This document shows positions 41,198 to 49,072 of a stretch of DNA of 52,275 nucleotides, one piece after another. Position numbers and translations under genes: made by a program. This stretch comes from an uncultured bacterium (GTDB lineage: Bacteria > Acidobacteriota > Thermoanaerobaculia > Thermoanaerobaculales > Thermoanaerobaculaceae): assembly GCA_937924755.1 (NCBI GenBank), contig CALEVZ010000008.1, positions 1 through 52,275 on the forward strand. The letters are read 5' to 3'. Every line of letters starts with the position of its first letter. Positions within the stretch are counted from its first letter, which is position 1. Under the pieces are notes generated by a model that saw nothing but the letters and a program-made list of their open reading frames with translations, was not told where the DNA came from and searched no databases.

Positions 41198-42046
41198 ATG
41201 CGCCGCTCCTCCCTCGCGCTCGTGGCCGTGCTGTCGACCTTGCCAACCTGCCTCACCGGGTCCGAGAGGCCGTGGGAGGCCAGGGTTAACCTGCCTGTGC
41301 CGATATCGGTGGAACTCCCCGTCATTCCCCCCACCAACCCCTTCGCCACTCCGGTGGACACCCTCCCCGCCATCCTCACGTCGCCTCTGGTGGACAGACT
41401 CGATTCGGTTTTCCGCAGCACCGCCGCCCTGTACGTGGACTCCGGCGGGGTGGTTCGCCGGGCGGTACTGCTGGCCCTGCCCCTACCTGGCGTCGGGGAC
41501 GAGCTGCGTCAGGCGCTGCTGGAGACCGCCTTCACCCCGGGGCGATCGCTCTCGGGTCCGGCCAGCACATGGCTCGATGTTGGCATCGACCTGGAGGGGC
41601 GCATCGACCGTGCCAAGCTCATGGGGGTGCGTGCCCTGCCCCCCGAGCCAGGGGTCGTGCCGGTGCCCGAGTCCGACCCCTTTCCAGCGGTGGAGGCGCG
41701 GGACGTGCAGCTGCCCGCCACTCCGATAGAGTCGCTGGAGCAGCTGCCGGTGCCCAGGTCGTTCCGGGTGCGCGTCGCCTCGCGCAGCTGGCGGCAGGAG
41801 TTCCGCGTGCTGGCCGAGGTTTCCCCCGAAGGGCGCTGCACCCGGGTGGTGTTCCTCTCCTGTCCGGTGGGGCTACGGCGCTTCTTCCTGGCCAGTCTGT
41901 CGGGGTGGACGTTCCGGCCGGCGCAGTCGGCGGGGGGGCCGGTGACCTCCTGGGTGCGCCTGGAGGGGGCTTTGGAGGTGGAGGTGGGTTCGCTGCGCGC
42001 CAACGCCCTGCGGGTGATGCGAAGCTCCAGCTATCCCCGGCGCTGA
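41198..42046 (+). CDS. exported protein with TonB_C-like repeats, unknown function
   Basis: A 282-residue protein with a signal peptide; LSTLPTC near residue 18 could be a weak lipobox. The mature region is rich in valine and proline, and appears to hold two beta-alpha-beta units resembling the C-terminal domain of TonB: first DSGGVVRRAVLLALPLPGVGDELRQALLETAFTPGR in outline (residues ~83-125), then VSPEGRCTRVVFLSCPVGLRRFFLASLSGWTFRPAQSAGGPVTSW (residues ~208-255, the WxFRPA-GxPV pattern). There is no N-terminal helix that would span the membrane as in energy-transducing TonB. ATG start 9 bases after the polA stop. The 3' end overlaps selB by 16 bases. Function unknown. Confidence 0.65.
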   Translation: MRRSSLALVAVLSTLPTCLTGSERPWEARVNLPVPISVELPVIPPTNPFATPVDTLPAILTSPLVDRLDSVFRSTAALYVDSGGVVRRAVLLALPLPGVGDELRQALLETAFTPGRSLSGPASTWLDVGIDLEGRIDRAKLMGVRALPPEPGVVPVPESDPFPAVEARDVQLPATPIESLEQLPVPRSFRVRVASRSWRQEFRVLAEVSPEGRCTRVVFLSCPVGLRRFFLASLSGWTFRPAQSAGGPVTSWVRLEGALEVEVGSLRANALRVMRSSSYPRR

Positions 42047-43923
42047 CGGGCGGGCAGCACCCGCCGCAGGTCCCCCTCCCGGCGGGTGACGCGCTGGGAA
42101 TCCAGCCACTCCAGTAGAGGGATGGCCAGCTTGCGGGTGAGGCCGAAGCGCTCCTTAAAGCGGCTCACGTCGAAAACCTCCCCCTCCCACGAGGCCAGCG
42201 CCGCCACCACCTCGTCCAGGAGAGAACGGTGCAGTACCCACTTGCCGCCGATGCGGGCGAGTCGCCTGGCGTCAATGAGGTAGCGCACGAGACCTTCCAC
42301 GGTACGGGGGGCGGCGCCCAGTCGAGCGGCCGCCTCGGCCGGCGACGGCGCTGCAAACCCCGCCTCCCGGTAGAACTTTTCCACCGCCACCGCCAGGGGG
42401 TCCTCCACGGCTGGCAGATCCGCCGCCATGGCCCGCCCCGCCACTTCGCGCACCACCCCGGACGCCCGCAGGTCCTCCAAGTAGACGTCGCGTAGGGCGG
42501 CGGCCTCGGCGGGGATGGCGCGAGCCGCCAGCTCCGCCCAGGGGATCCCCACTGCCCCAGCTTCGCGCAGCAGCGCCCTGGCCCTCTCCCGCACCGCCGC
42601 CAGCTGCTCCGGCGCCAGCAGGGTTGGGGGGGTGCGCCGCACGATTACCGCCCGGTGCGTCTCCACCACCCGCCCCAGGGCCGCCTCCAGCCCCGGCGGC
42701 GAGACCCCCAGTCGGGCCGCCAGGGTTTCCACGGTGGTACCCCCCGGGCCAGCCCGACCGATGAAGGTCGCCAGGGCTCCAGGGAGGTCCGCCGCCGGGT
42801 CGGGCAAGCTGGCCAGGCGGTCCAGCTCCCGCCGCTTGAAGGGAGTGGAGAAGGGGTCCAGGACCACCGCCCCCCCCACCGTGCGAGCCGGGGAGATGAG
42901 GCGCAGGATCAGGCGGTCCCCCGGAGCGGCAAAGAGTGGCCGGCGCAGGCGCAGGACCGCCCTTCCCCGCTCCCCCGGGGCGAGGGGCGAGGGCAGCAGG
43001 CGCTCCACCCGCGCCGCGGTGCGCCCCGCCAGCAGGTGCAGCCACAGCACCTCCCCCTCCCCCAGAGGGCTGGCGGTGGGGAGCAGCTTGAGGGCAACCG
43101 CCAGTCGCCCGGTGGCGGTCCAGGGTCCGGGGGAGAGGAGCTGTTCCCCCCGCGGCACCTCTTCCACGGCCACGCCGGGCAACTGCAGGGCCACCCGCTC
43201 CCCGGCCCGCCCTTCCCGGCGGGGTTGCCCGTGCACCTGCACACCCCGCACCCGCAGGCGTCGCCCGGAGGGGAGGGCGAGCAGCTCATCCCCCACCTGC
43301 ACCTGGCCCCAGCGCGCCGTCCCGGTGACCACGGTGCCCGCCCCAGGCATGCTGAACACCCGGTCCACGGCCAGGCGAAAGGGGCGGTATGGTTCCTCCC
43401 GACGCATCACCCCCGCCGCGCAGGCAAGCACGGCAGCTCGTAGCTCATCGAGACCGTCTCCGCGCACGGCCGAGCAGGGGATCACCGGCGCTCCCGCCAG
43501 AGGCCCTCCTGTTAGGGCGTCCCGCACCTCTTCGGCAACCACTTTGGCCAGCTCGGAGTCCACCAGGTCCACCTTGGTGAGCGCCACCACCCCCCCCTCG
43601 ACTCCCAGGAGATCCAGTACATCCAGGTGCTCCCGGGTTTGCGGCATGACCCCTTCGTCGGCGGCCACCACCAGCAGGGCGCGGTCGACGCCGCCGGCGC
43701 CGGCGATCATGGTGTGCATCAAGCGCTCGTGCCCCGGCACGTCAATGAAGGAAATCTCCAACTCCGGCGGCAGGTCCGGCATGGGCGCGAACCCCAGCAC
43801 CAGGGTGATGCCCCGACGTTTCTCCTCGGGCAGGCGGTCGCAGTTCACCCCGGTGAGAGCGGCGACGAGGGCCGTCTTGCCGTGGTCGATGTGGCCGGCG
43901 GTGCCGAAGATGACACTCTGCAC
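42031..43923 (-). CDS. selB: selenocysteine-specific elongation factor SelB
   Basis: GTPase that brings selenocysteinyl-tRNA to UGA codons marked by a SECIS hairpin. The 630-residue protein has the G domain at residues 1-170 ([26 protein letters not shown]), domains II and III of EF-Tu type (residues ~180-350), then the C-terminal winged-helix domains (residues ~390-630, e.g. [20 protein letters not shown]) that bind the SECIS. The start is GTG, 6 bases after TACACT on the minus strand. No selA, selD or tRNA-Sec gene and no clear selenoprotein lies in this window, so the rest of the system must be elsewhere. Confidence 0.92.
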   Translation of the reverse strand: MQSVIFGTAGHIDHGKTALVAALTGVNCDRLPEEKRRGITLVLGFAPMPDLPPELEISFIDVPGHERLMHTMIAGAGGVDRALLVVAADEGVMPQTREHLDVLDLLGVEGGVVALTKVDLVDSELAKVVAEEVRDALTGGPLAGAPVIPCSAVRGDGLDELRAAVLACAAGVMRREEPYRPFRLAVDRVFSMPGAGTVVTGTARWGQVQVGDELLALPSGRRLRVRGVQVHGQPRREGRAGERVALQLPGVAVEEVPRGEQLLSPGPWTATGRLAVALKLLPTASPLGEGEVLWLHLLAGRTAARVERLLPSPLAPGERGRAVLRLRRPLFAAPGDRLILRLISPARTVGGAVVLDPFSTPFKRRELDRLASLPDPAADLPGALATFIGRAGPGGTTVETLAARLGVSPPGLEAALGRVVETHRAVIVRRTPPTLLAPEQLAAVRERARALLREAGAVGIPWAELAARAIPAEAAALRDVYLEDLRASGVVREVAGRAMAADLPAVEDPLAVAVEKFYREAGFAAPSPAEAAARLGAAPRTVEGLVRYLIDARRLARIGGKWVLHRSLLDEVVAALASWEGEVFDVSRFKERFGLTRKLAIPLLEWLDSQRVTRREGDLRRVLPARQRRG

Positions 43924-43929
43924 CGGGGC

Positions 43930-43935
43930 AGTGTA
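43930..43935 (-). promoter_or_regulatory. -10-like TACACT for selB, leaderless type
   Basis: Minus-strand TACACT, exactly 6 bases before the selB GTG; no ribosome binding site. Confidence 0.45.
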
Positions 43936-43978
43936 CCCCGGGGCGGAGGCCGCTGGTGAGCGCCCCCGCCGGCCTTTC

Positions 43979-43987
43979 TGCTAGTAT
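43979..43987 (+). promoter_or_regulatory. extended -10 for the small protein-symporter pair
   Basis: TGC-TAGTAT, 11 bases before the ATG at 43999; the predicted leader is about five bases. Confidence 0.4.
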
Positions 43988-43998
43988 CGTCAGCGGCC

Positions 43999-44106
43999 AT
44001 GAAAGCAGCGCAGTTGACGCCGGGGGCGCACCTGCTGTTGTGGGTGTTTCCCCTCCTCCTCTCCCTTTTTGCCATCGCCGCCCACCTCTGGCGGAGGAAG
44101 CCGTGA
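43999..44106 (+). CDS. 35-residue membrane protein, probable symporter accessory peptide
   Basis: A tiny ORF of 35 residues: a short polar start (MKAAQLTPGAH), one hydrophobic helix (LLLWVFPLLLSLFAIAAHLW, residues ~12-31) and a basic end (RRKP) that should face the cytoplasm. Its TGA overlaps the GTG start of the sodium:solute symporter gene (GTGA), so both are translated from one message. Short single-helix proteins encoded just upstream of SSS-family symporters are known as symporter small accessory proteins; this one fits by size, topology and position. Such genes are easily missed by gene callers with a length cut-off. Confidence 0.7.
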   Translation: MKAAQLTPGAHLLLWVFPLLLSLFAIAAHLWRRKP

Positions 44107-45719
44107 GCGGCGCCGTGGCCGCGGTGCTGGCGCTATACGTGGCGGCGCTGCTGCTGATCGCCTGGCGGGCCCAGCGGCGCACCCACGGCGGGGAGGACTT
44201 CCATCTGGCCGGTCGCTCTTTGGGGCCATGGGCGGCGGGGATCTCCTCCACCGCCTCCTCCGAGTCCGGGTGGGTGACCCTGGGGGCGGTGGGCATGACC
44301 TACGTGCACGGCATCTCCGGCCTGTGGTACGCCCCGGGGTGCCTGCTGGGCTACCTCGCCAATCTGTACGTCGTGGCGCCCCGCCTGCGCCAGCTCTCGC
44401 TCAAGCAGCGCTCCCTCACCCTGGCGGATGTCCTGAGCCGCCGCTGGGGGGACCCCAGGCACGTGGTGCGCCTCACCGCCGTGGCCATCGTGGTAGCCAG
44501 CATGATGACCTACGTGGCCGCGCAAATGACGGCGGCGGGCAAGGCCATCCAGTCCACCCTGGGGATCGGGGCCCTTTCCCTGGCGGGCCTGGAGCTCTCG
44601 CCCTACGCCCTCGGGGTGCTGGTGGGCGCCCTGGTGATCACCGCGGTGACGGCGCTGGGGGGGTTCCGTTCGGTGGCGTGGACGGACCTTTTCCAGGGAT
44701 TGCTGATGGCCGCCGCGCTGATCGCCTTGCCACTGTACGCGGTGGCGAGCCTGGGGGGGTTCGGCACCCTGTGGAGCGGCCTGGCCGCCGCCAACCCGCA
44801 CTTTCTCTCGGCCACCGGGGGGATGGTGGGATCGGCACTTTTAGGATTCATCGTCGGGGAGCTGGGAATCGGCCTCGGCTACCCGGGCATGCCCCACGTG
44901 GTGACCCGCTACATGGCGGCCCGCTCCGAGGAGGACCTGCGCCGCATGCGCCTGATCGGGATGCTTTGGGGGGTGGCGGTGTTCTACGGTGCCGGCCTGG
45001 TGGGTCTGGCGGCGCGGGTGATGGCCCCGGCCCTGCCGGACCCGGAACAGGGCCTGATGGTGGTGGCCATGCGCCTGCTCCCCCCCGCCTTGGCGGGACT
45101 CATGCTGGCGGCGGTGATTTCGGCGATCCTCTCTACCGTCTCTTCCCAGCTGCTGGTGGCCGCTTCGTCGGTCTCCTACGACGTGGTGGAGGGGGTGCTG
45201 GCTCGCCACCCCGACGAGCAACGTTCCCTGCGCCTGGGCCGCCTCACGGTGGCGGGGGTCGGCGTGCTGGGGCTGGCCCTGGCCCTGGCCGAGACCCGCA
45301 TGGTGTTCTGGTTCGTCCTCTTCGCCTGGTCGGTGCTGGGAGCGAGCTTCGCCCCCCTGGTGCTGCTGGCCATCAGCGGGGGTGCCATGAATCGCTTCGG
45401 GGCGCTGGCCGGCATGCTCACCGGCGCCGGGGTGTCGGTGGTCTGGAAGCTGGGCCGCGGGGCGGAGGCGGCGGGCGGCCTCGGAGTGGCGATGGGGGTG
45501 CTCGCCGCGGTGGTGGCGCTGGCCCTCCTGGGGGCGGCCACTGGCCGGCTGGAGGCGGGGAACCTGGCGGCGCTGGCGACTGCCGCCGGGCTCACCCTCC
45601 TCTCCTGGTGGCTGGTTTCCCTCCCCTCCCTCGCCCACCTTTATGAGCTGGTCCCGGCCTTTGCCCTGGCTCTCCTCGCCGCCCTGGGGGTGGCCCGTTT
45701 CACCCGCCGGTGGACGTGA
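44103..45719 (+). CDS. sodium:solute symporter (SSS family, PutP-like)
   Basis: Sodium-coupled importer with 13 predicted membrane helices, 538 residues. Family marks: the N-terminal DFHLAGRSLGPWAAGISSTASSESGW (SSS Na+ and substrate region), WYAPGCLLGYLANLYVVAPRLR, GGFRSVAWTDLFQGLLM, and GYPGMPHVVTRYMAARS, then AVISAILSTVSSQLLVAASSVSYDVV, the second sodium site. PutP-type proline symporters share these features, but the substrate cannot be fixed. The GTG start at 44103 overlaps the stop of the 35-residue gene. The next gene begins 22 bases after its stop with its own promoter-like TATACT. Confidence 0.88.
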   Translation: MSGAVAAVLALYVAALLLIAWRAQRRTHGGEDFHLAGRSLGPWAAGISSTASSESGWVTLGAVGMTYVHGISGLWYAPGCLLGYLANLYVVAPRLRQLSLKQRSLTLADVLSRRWGDPRHVVRLTAVAIVVASMMTYVAAQMTAAGKAIQSTLGIGALSLAGLELSPYALGVLVGALVITAVTALGGFRSVAWTDLFQGLLMAAALIALPLYAVASLGGFGTLWSGLAAANPHFLSATGGMVGSALLGFIVGELGIGLGYPGMPHVVTRYMAARSEEDLRRMRLIGMLWGVAVFYGAGLVGLAARVMAPALPDPEQGLMVVAMRLLPPALAGLMLAAVISAILSTVSSQLLVAASSVSYDVVEGVLARHPDEQRSLRLGRLTVAGVGVLGLALALAETRMVFWFVLFAWSVLGASFAPLVLLAISGGAMNRFGALAGMLTGAGVSVVWKLGRGAEAAGGLGVAMGVLAAVVALALLGAATGRLEAGNLAALATAAGLTLLSWWLVSLPSLAHLYELVPAFALALLAALGVARFTRRWT

Positions 45720-45729
45720 GACGGACCGT

Positions 45730-45735
45730 TATACT
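45730..45735 (+). promoter_or_regulatory. -10-like TATACT, leaderless type
   Basis: TATACT, exactly 6 bases before the GTG at 45742, with no ribosome binding site. Confidence 0.45.
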
Positions 45736-45741
45736 GAGCCC

Positions 45742-46287
45742 GTGGAAGAGGAAATCAAGGTGCGCGTGGCAGCCCTGGAGCCGGTGCGCCAGCGGCTGCA
45801 GGAGCGGGGCGCCGCCCTGGTCCACCCCCGGGCCTTCGAGGAGAACTTCATCGTCGATGACGCCGACGAGAGCATCTTTCGCGGCGGGCGGTTGCTACGC
45901 GTCCGTCGCTGGGGACAGGACGGCTTTCTCACCTTCAAGGGCCGCGCCACCTTCCAGGGGGGCGTGAAGCGGCGCGCGGAAACCCAGTGCCGTGTTGACG
46001 ATCCCGAAGCGCTGCTGGGAATCTTCACCCAGCTGGGGTTGCGGGTCACCCGCCGCTACCAGAAGTGGCGCGAGGCGTGGCGACTGGAGAGCGTGGAAGT
46101 CGTCCTCGATGAAACCCCCATGGGCCCCTTCGTGGAGCTGGAGGGGCCGGCGGAGTTACTCCGTCCCCTTGCCCGGACGCTGGGCCTGGACCCGGATGGG
46201 GCCCTGGCCGGTTCCTACTCGGAGCTGTGGGTGGCCTGGCGCCGCAGCCACCCGGAGGCGCCGGTCGACATGGTCTTCCCCCCGTGA
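45742..46287 (+). CDS. CYTH-domain protein (class IV adenylate cyclase / triphosphatase type)
   Basis: A 181-residue CYTH tunnel-fold protein that binds triphosphates with metal. The N-terminal EEEIKVRV contains the ExExK signature (residues 2-6). Further pieces are the RGGRLLRVRRW strand, LTFKGRATFQGGVKRRAETQ with the basic residues that hold phosphates, and FVELEGP near the C-terminus. Class IV adenylate cyclase (CyaB) and thiamine- or inorganic-triphosphatase are the known activities, and sequence does not separate them. GTG start 6 bases after TATACT, so probably leaderless. Its stop overlaps the GTG of a nucleotidyltransferase gene. Confidence 0.85.
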   Translation: MEEEIKVRVAALEPVRQRLQERGAALVHPRAFEENFIVDDADESIFRGGRLLRVRRWGQDGFLTFKGRATFQGGVKRRAETQCRVDDPEALLGIFTQLGLRVTRRYQKWREAWRLESVEVVLDETPMGPFVELEGPAELLRPLARTLGLDPDGALAGSYSELWVAWRRSHPEAPVDMVFPP

Positions 46288-47216
46288 ACGGCATGCTCCT
46301 GGCCGCCGGCCGGGGGGAGCGCATGGAACCCCTCTCCTCGCTCATCCCCAAGCCGGCGCTGGAGGTGCTGGGCCGGCCGCTGCTGGCCTCCGCCCTGGAC
46401 CACCTGCTGCGGGCGGGGTGCACCCCCCTCGTGGTCAACCTGCACCGCCATCCCGAGGCGGTGGCAGCGGCGGTGCGGGCGGCGCTCCCACCAGATGTGG
46501 AGCTGTCCTTTTCCCACGAGCCGGAGCTGTTGGGCAGCGCCGGCGGCATTGGGGCAGCCCGCCGCTTTTTTGGCGCCGGAGCAGTCCTGGTGGCCAACGC
46601 CGATATCTGGGCCCATCTGGATCTCGCCCCTTTGCTGGCAGCGGCTCGCCCCGATGGGGCCGTGCTGGGCCTGCTATCCCACCCTGACCCGGAGCGCTGG
46701 AGCGCGGTGGAGCTGGGGGAGGGCGGGGTGGTGCGCCGCATCGTGCCAGCCGGGGTCACTACCGTGGGCAAGCCCTACCTGTTCACCGGTTTTCAGGTCC
46801 TGGGTGAAGGTGTGGTCGCCCGTTTACCCTCCCATGCTGCCGACATGGGACCGGAGTGGGCCGAGTTGATGCGCCGGGGGTCGCTGTACGGCGTCCCCCT
46901 GGAGGGCTGCTGGCGCGAGGCGGGTACCCCGGGCTCCTACCGAGAACTGGTGACGGCCTTGCTGGCCGGTGCCAGCTGGCGGCACCCCGAGGCGCAGGTC
47001 GCCGGCGGCGCCGAGGTGCGCGGCAGTGCCGTGGGCGCCGGCTGCGCGGTGGCCGCCGGGGCGGTGGTGACGGACTCGATCCTCACCGCCGGGGCGCGGG
47101 TGGCCGCCGGGGTGCGGCTGGAGCGGTGCGTGGCGGCCGGAGAGATGGAAATCGCGGCCTGCTACTGCGGCCGCGATCGCCTCATCCTCCCTCGAGGAGA
47201 GTTTGCCCTCGCCTGA
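46284..47216 (+). CDS. sugar-1-phosphate nucleotidyltransferase
   Basis: A 310-residue enzyme of the nucleotidyl transferase (RmlA/MurU/GlmU-N) type. The N-terminus MLLAAGRGERMEPLSSLIPKP is the GxGxRxxPLTxxxPKP signature in slightly varied form. HEPELLGSAGGIGAA and VLVANADIWA follow (the latter carries the metal aspartate). The C-terminal ~70 residues repeat short VxGxAxVGxGxxV units (left-handed beta-helix, hexapeptide type). MurNAc-1-phosphate uridylyltransferase or mannose-1-phosphate guanylyltransferase are plausible. The GTG at 46284 overlaps the CYTH stop (GTGA), so the two proteins are linked in expression and perhaps in nucleotide-sugar or triphosphate metabolism. Confidence 0.82.
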   Translation: MNGMLLAAGRGERMEPLSSLIPKPALEVLGRPLLASALDHLLRAGCTPLVVNLHRHPEAVAAAVRAALPPDVELSFSHEPELLGSAGGIGAARRFFGAGAVLVANADIWAHLDLAPLLAAARPDGAVLGLLSHPDPERWSAVELGEGGVVRRIVPAGVTTVGKPYLFTGFQVLGEGVVARLPSHAADMGPEWAELMRRGSLYGVPLEGCWREAGTPGSYRELVTALLAGASWRHPEAQVAGGAEVRGSAVGAGCAVAAGAVVTDSILTAGARVAAGVRLERCVAAGEMEIAACYCGRDRLILPRGEFALA

Positions 47217-47223
47217 TTCGCCC

Positions 47224-47820
47224 TTACAGCGGCATTTCCCGCCACTGCGTCCACCCCCGCCGCCACTCCAGCACTCGAACACGCCCCATCCCCCCGTGGA
47301 TCCGCACCGCCACCATGCGACTGGTGGCGTCGTGGAAGTACAGAGTCGACGGCGTTGCCCCCAAGGTGGGAGAAAAGCTCACGATCTTCGCGCTGCCGAT
47401 GCGCAGGCCGTCGCCCGGGGGCAGCCACCCCGACCCCGACGGGTCCGGCACCCGCCACCCCGCCGGCACTCCCACGCCGGCGTCGGAGCACAGGAACTTA
47501 AGCCATACCTTTGGGCTCAACGTTTGGTCCACCCCCCTTTCTAGGCCGCGGCGCGAAACCCCATCGCCATCCCAATCCTCGGCCATGACGTAGTACCAGC
47601 CGCCCCGCCCCAGGGTGAAGACCAGCCCGACGTTGCGCCCACCGGTGATGGCCCGGACGCGGCAATCCAGCACCGCCTGGCGCACCTGTCGGGCCAGCCG
47701 CTCCATGTCCCCCTGCCGGCGCACTGTCCGAAAGTTGGGCGCCACCATGGCCGCCACGATGCCGAGCAACGCCACCGTCACCAGCAGATCCAGCGCCGAT
47801 ACCCCCCGCTCCTTGCCCAT
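47224..47820 (-). CDS. GspH/FimT-type pseudopilin with atypical processing site
   Basis: Minor pseudopilin, 198 residues. It has the short basic leader MGKERG and then the hydrophobic helix VSALDLLVTVALLGIVAAMVAP. Prepilin peptidase should cut after the glycine at position 6. In almost all pilins position +5 is glutamate (FTLIE); here it is aspartate (VSALD). The globular part follows the GspH/FimT pattern with VLDCRVRAITGGRNVGLVFTLGRGG and C-terminal strands. The start is ATG with a near-perfect AAGGAGGTGA. A strong hairpin lies between it and the upstream ComEA-like gene. No other type II or type IV pilus gene is in the window. Confidence 0.78.
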   Translation of the reverse strand: MGKERGVSALDLLVTVALLGIVAAMVAPNFRTVRRQGDMERLARQVRQAVLDCRVRAITGGRNVGLVFTLGRGGWYYVMAEDWDGDGVSRRGLERGVDQTLSPKVWLKFLCSDAGVGVPAGWRVPDPSGSGWLPPGDGLRIGSAKIVSFSPTLGATPSTLYFHDATSRMVAVRIHGGMGRVRVLEWRRGWTQWREMPL

Positions 47821-47840
47821 GGGTCACCTCCTTCATGACG

Positions 47841-47870
47841 CCGGGGGGCGGCCCCACGACCGCCCCCCGG
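47841..47870 (-). terminator. hairpin terminator between ComEA-like and pseudopilin genes
   Basis: A perfect 11-bp stem (CCGGGGGGCGG against CCGCCCCCCGG) with an 8-base loop, on the transcript of the ComEA-like gene. No T-run follows. Confidence 0.55.
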
Positions 47871-47903
47871 TGTGTCCCGTCCACGCCATCTCCTGATGGT
47901 TTC

Positions 47904-48245
47904 TTACTTCTGGGCCTTCTCCTGCGTCTGCCGGGGCAGGCGCACCTTCTCCTTCAACGTGGTGTCGCCCTGCACCGCCACGTAGGGCTTCAGGCTGGCG
48001 AACGATTTCTCGCCAATGCCACGCACGGCGATCAGCTCCTCGGGCGCCTTGAAGGCGCCGTTGGCGGTGCGAAAATCCACGATGCGCTGCGCCAGCGCCG
48101 GGCCGACCCGCGGCAGGAGCTGCAGCTGCTCCACCGAGGCGGTGTTGATGTTGACCTTGCCGACAGCGCCGCTTGAAGCCGGGGCGGCGAAGGCCGATCC
48201 CGTCAGCAGTGCCGCCAGCGCCAGGGTCATGATGGTTCGCGTCAT
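47904..48245 (-). CDS. ComEA-like exported helix-hairpin-helix protein
   Basis: A 113-residue protein with a signal peptide (MTRTIMTLALAALLTGSAFAAP) and one helix-hairpin-helix DNA-binding domain of the ComEA type: VNINTASVEQLQLLPRVGPALAQRIVDFRTANGAFKAPEELIAVRGIGEKSF in outline, containing the two hairpin glycines and the NINTA start. ComEA binds incoming DNA in natural transformation; short proteins like this may simply be periplasmic DNA-binding homologues. The ATG at 48245 is preferred over 48254, because AGGAG would touch the latter directly. A TTGACA in the upstream region (minus strand, 48405-48410) may be part of its promoter. Confidence 0.8.
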   Translation of the reverse strand: MTRTIMTLALAALLTGSAFAAPASSGAVGKVNINTASVEQLQLLPRVGPALAQRIVDFRTANGAFKAPEELIAVRGIGEKSFASLKPYVAVQGDTTLKEKVRLPRQTQEKAQK

Positions 48246-48416
48246 CGTCTTCATCTCCTTTCTTTCCTCATCGGTCTCTGCGGTGCGTCGTTCGTCGTCG
48301 AGGGCCCTCTCGCTGTCGCCGACCACCTTCGCCGAGCCCTGGAGCGAGAACGGTGCCAATCCCAACGAATACCCATAAGTATCGCGTGTGATTTGGTTTA
48401 CGCTGTCAATTCGGAG

Positions 48417-48430
48417 GCTTGCCGGCAAGC
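48417..48430. promoter_or_regulatory. 14-bp perfect palindrome between ComEA-like and rimI genes
   Basis: GCTTGCCGGCAAGC, symmetrical over all 14 bases, in the otherwise gene-free interval 48246-48508. It could be an operator of a dimeric regulator. The rest of the interval contains the AT-richer likely promoter of the ComEA-like gene. Confidence 0.35.
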
Positions 48431-48508
48431 TGGAGTGGTAAACTCGGTGGCCGTGAAATCGAAAGATGAGGTGGTGGCAGTGGCGTTTTGGGGAGGTGAC
48501 AAAAAGTC

Positions 48509-48991
48509 TTGACAGGTGCTCGCGCACCCTCCACCGATGTGACCACTCGCCCGGGGACGGCGGCGGATGTGGCCGCTCTGGCAGCTTTGGATGCAGCGTG
48601 CTTCGGCGCCCGTCGGTGGCCACGGGAGGCGTGGGAGGAGGTGATCCTGCACCCCGCCTGGCTCACCCTGGTGGCCGAGACGGCCGGGGGAGAGCTGGCG
48701 GGCGCGGCGGTGCTCCTGTGCCAGCGGCCCGTTTCCTCGCTGGCCTCCCTGGCGGTGGCCCCCGCCTGGCGGGGTTGCGGCATCGGCTCAGCGCTGCTGA
48801 ACGACTGCATTCTCCGCTGTCGCGGCGCGTGCGCCAACGAGGTGGTGCTGGAGGTGGACGAAGACAACGAGCCGGCAATGCGCCTGTACCGCCGCTTCGG
48901 GTTTCGCCCGCGGCGCGGCTTCGAAGACGAGGGCATTCGTCGCGTGGAGATGACCCTGACGCTGTCCGAAAGCGGCCGGCGCCTCCCGTGA
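48509..48991 (+). CDS. rimI: RimI-like GNAT N-acetyltransferase
   Basis: A 160-residue GNAT acetyltransferase of the type that acetylates the N-terminal alanine of ribosomal protein S18 in E. coli. The acetyl-CoA loop is LASLAVAPAWRGCGIGSALLND (RxxGxG) near residues 78-99. LEVDEDNEPAMRLYRRFGFRPR near residues 110-131 is the typical C-terminal pair of beta strand and helix. The start is uncertain: TTG at 48509 has GGGAGG 12 bases upstream, and GTG at 48539 gives a more standard N-terminus (TTRPGTAADVAAL). Substrate is inferred from similarity only, since many GNAT proteins look alike. TsaB/TsaE genes, common partners of rimI, are absent. Confidence 0.72.
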   Translation: MTGARAPSTDVTTRPGTAADVAALAALDAACFGARRWPREAWEEVILHPAWLTLVAETAGGELAGAAVLLCQRPVSSLASLAVAPAWRGCGIGSALLNDCILRCRGACANEVVLEVDEDNEPAMRLYRRFGFRPRRGFEDEGIRRVEMTLTLSESGRRLP

Positions 48992-49055
48992 CGGGGGGGG
49001 CGGGCCGACCGCACCAGCGCTGACTGTTGCGGTGGCGACCCGATCATCGGCATCT

Positions 49056-49064
49056 TGCTATCAT
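49056..49064 (+). promoter_or_regulatory. extended -10 for the deoxynucleoside kinase gene
   Basis: TGC-TATCAT, 8 bases before the ATG at 49073, again a leaderless layout; same sequence as at 1966-1974. Confidence 0.45.
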
Positions 49065-49072
49065 GGTGCTTC

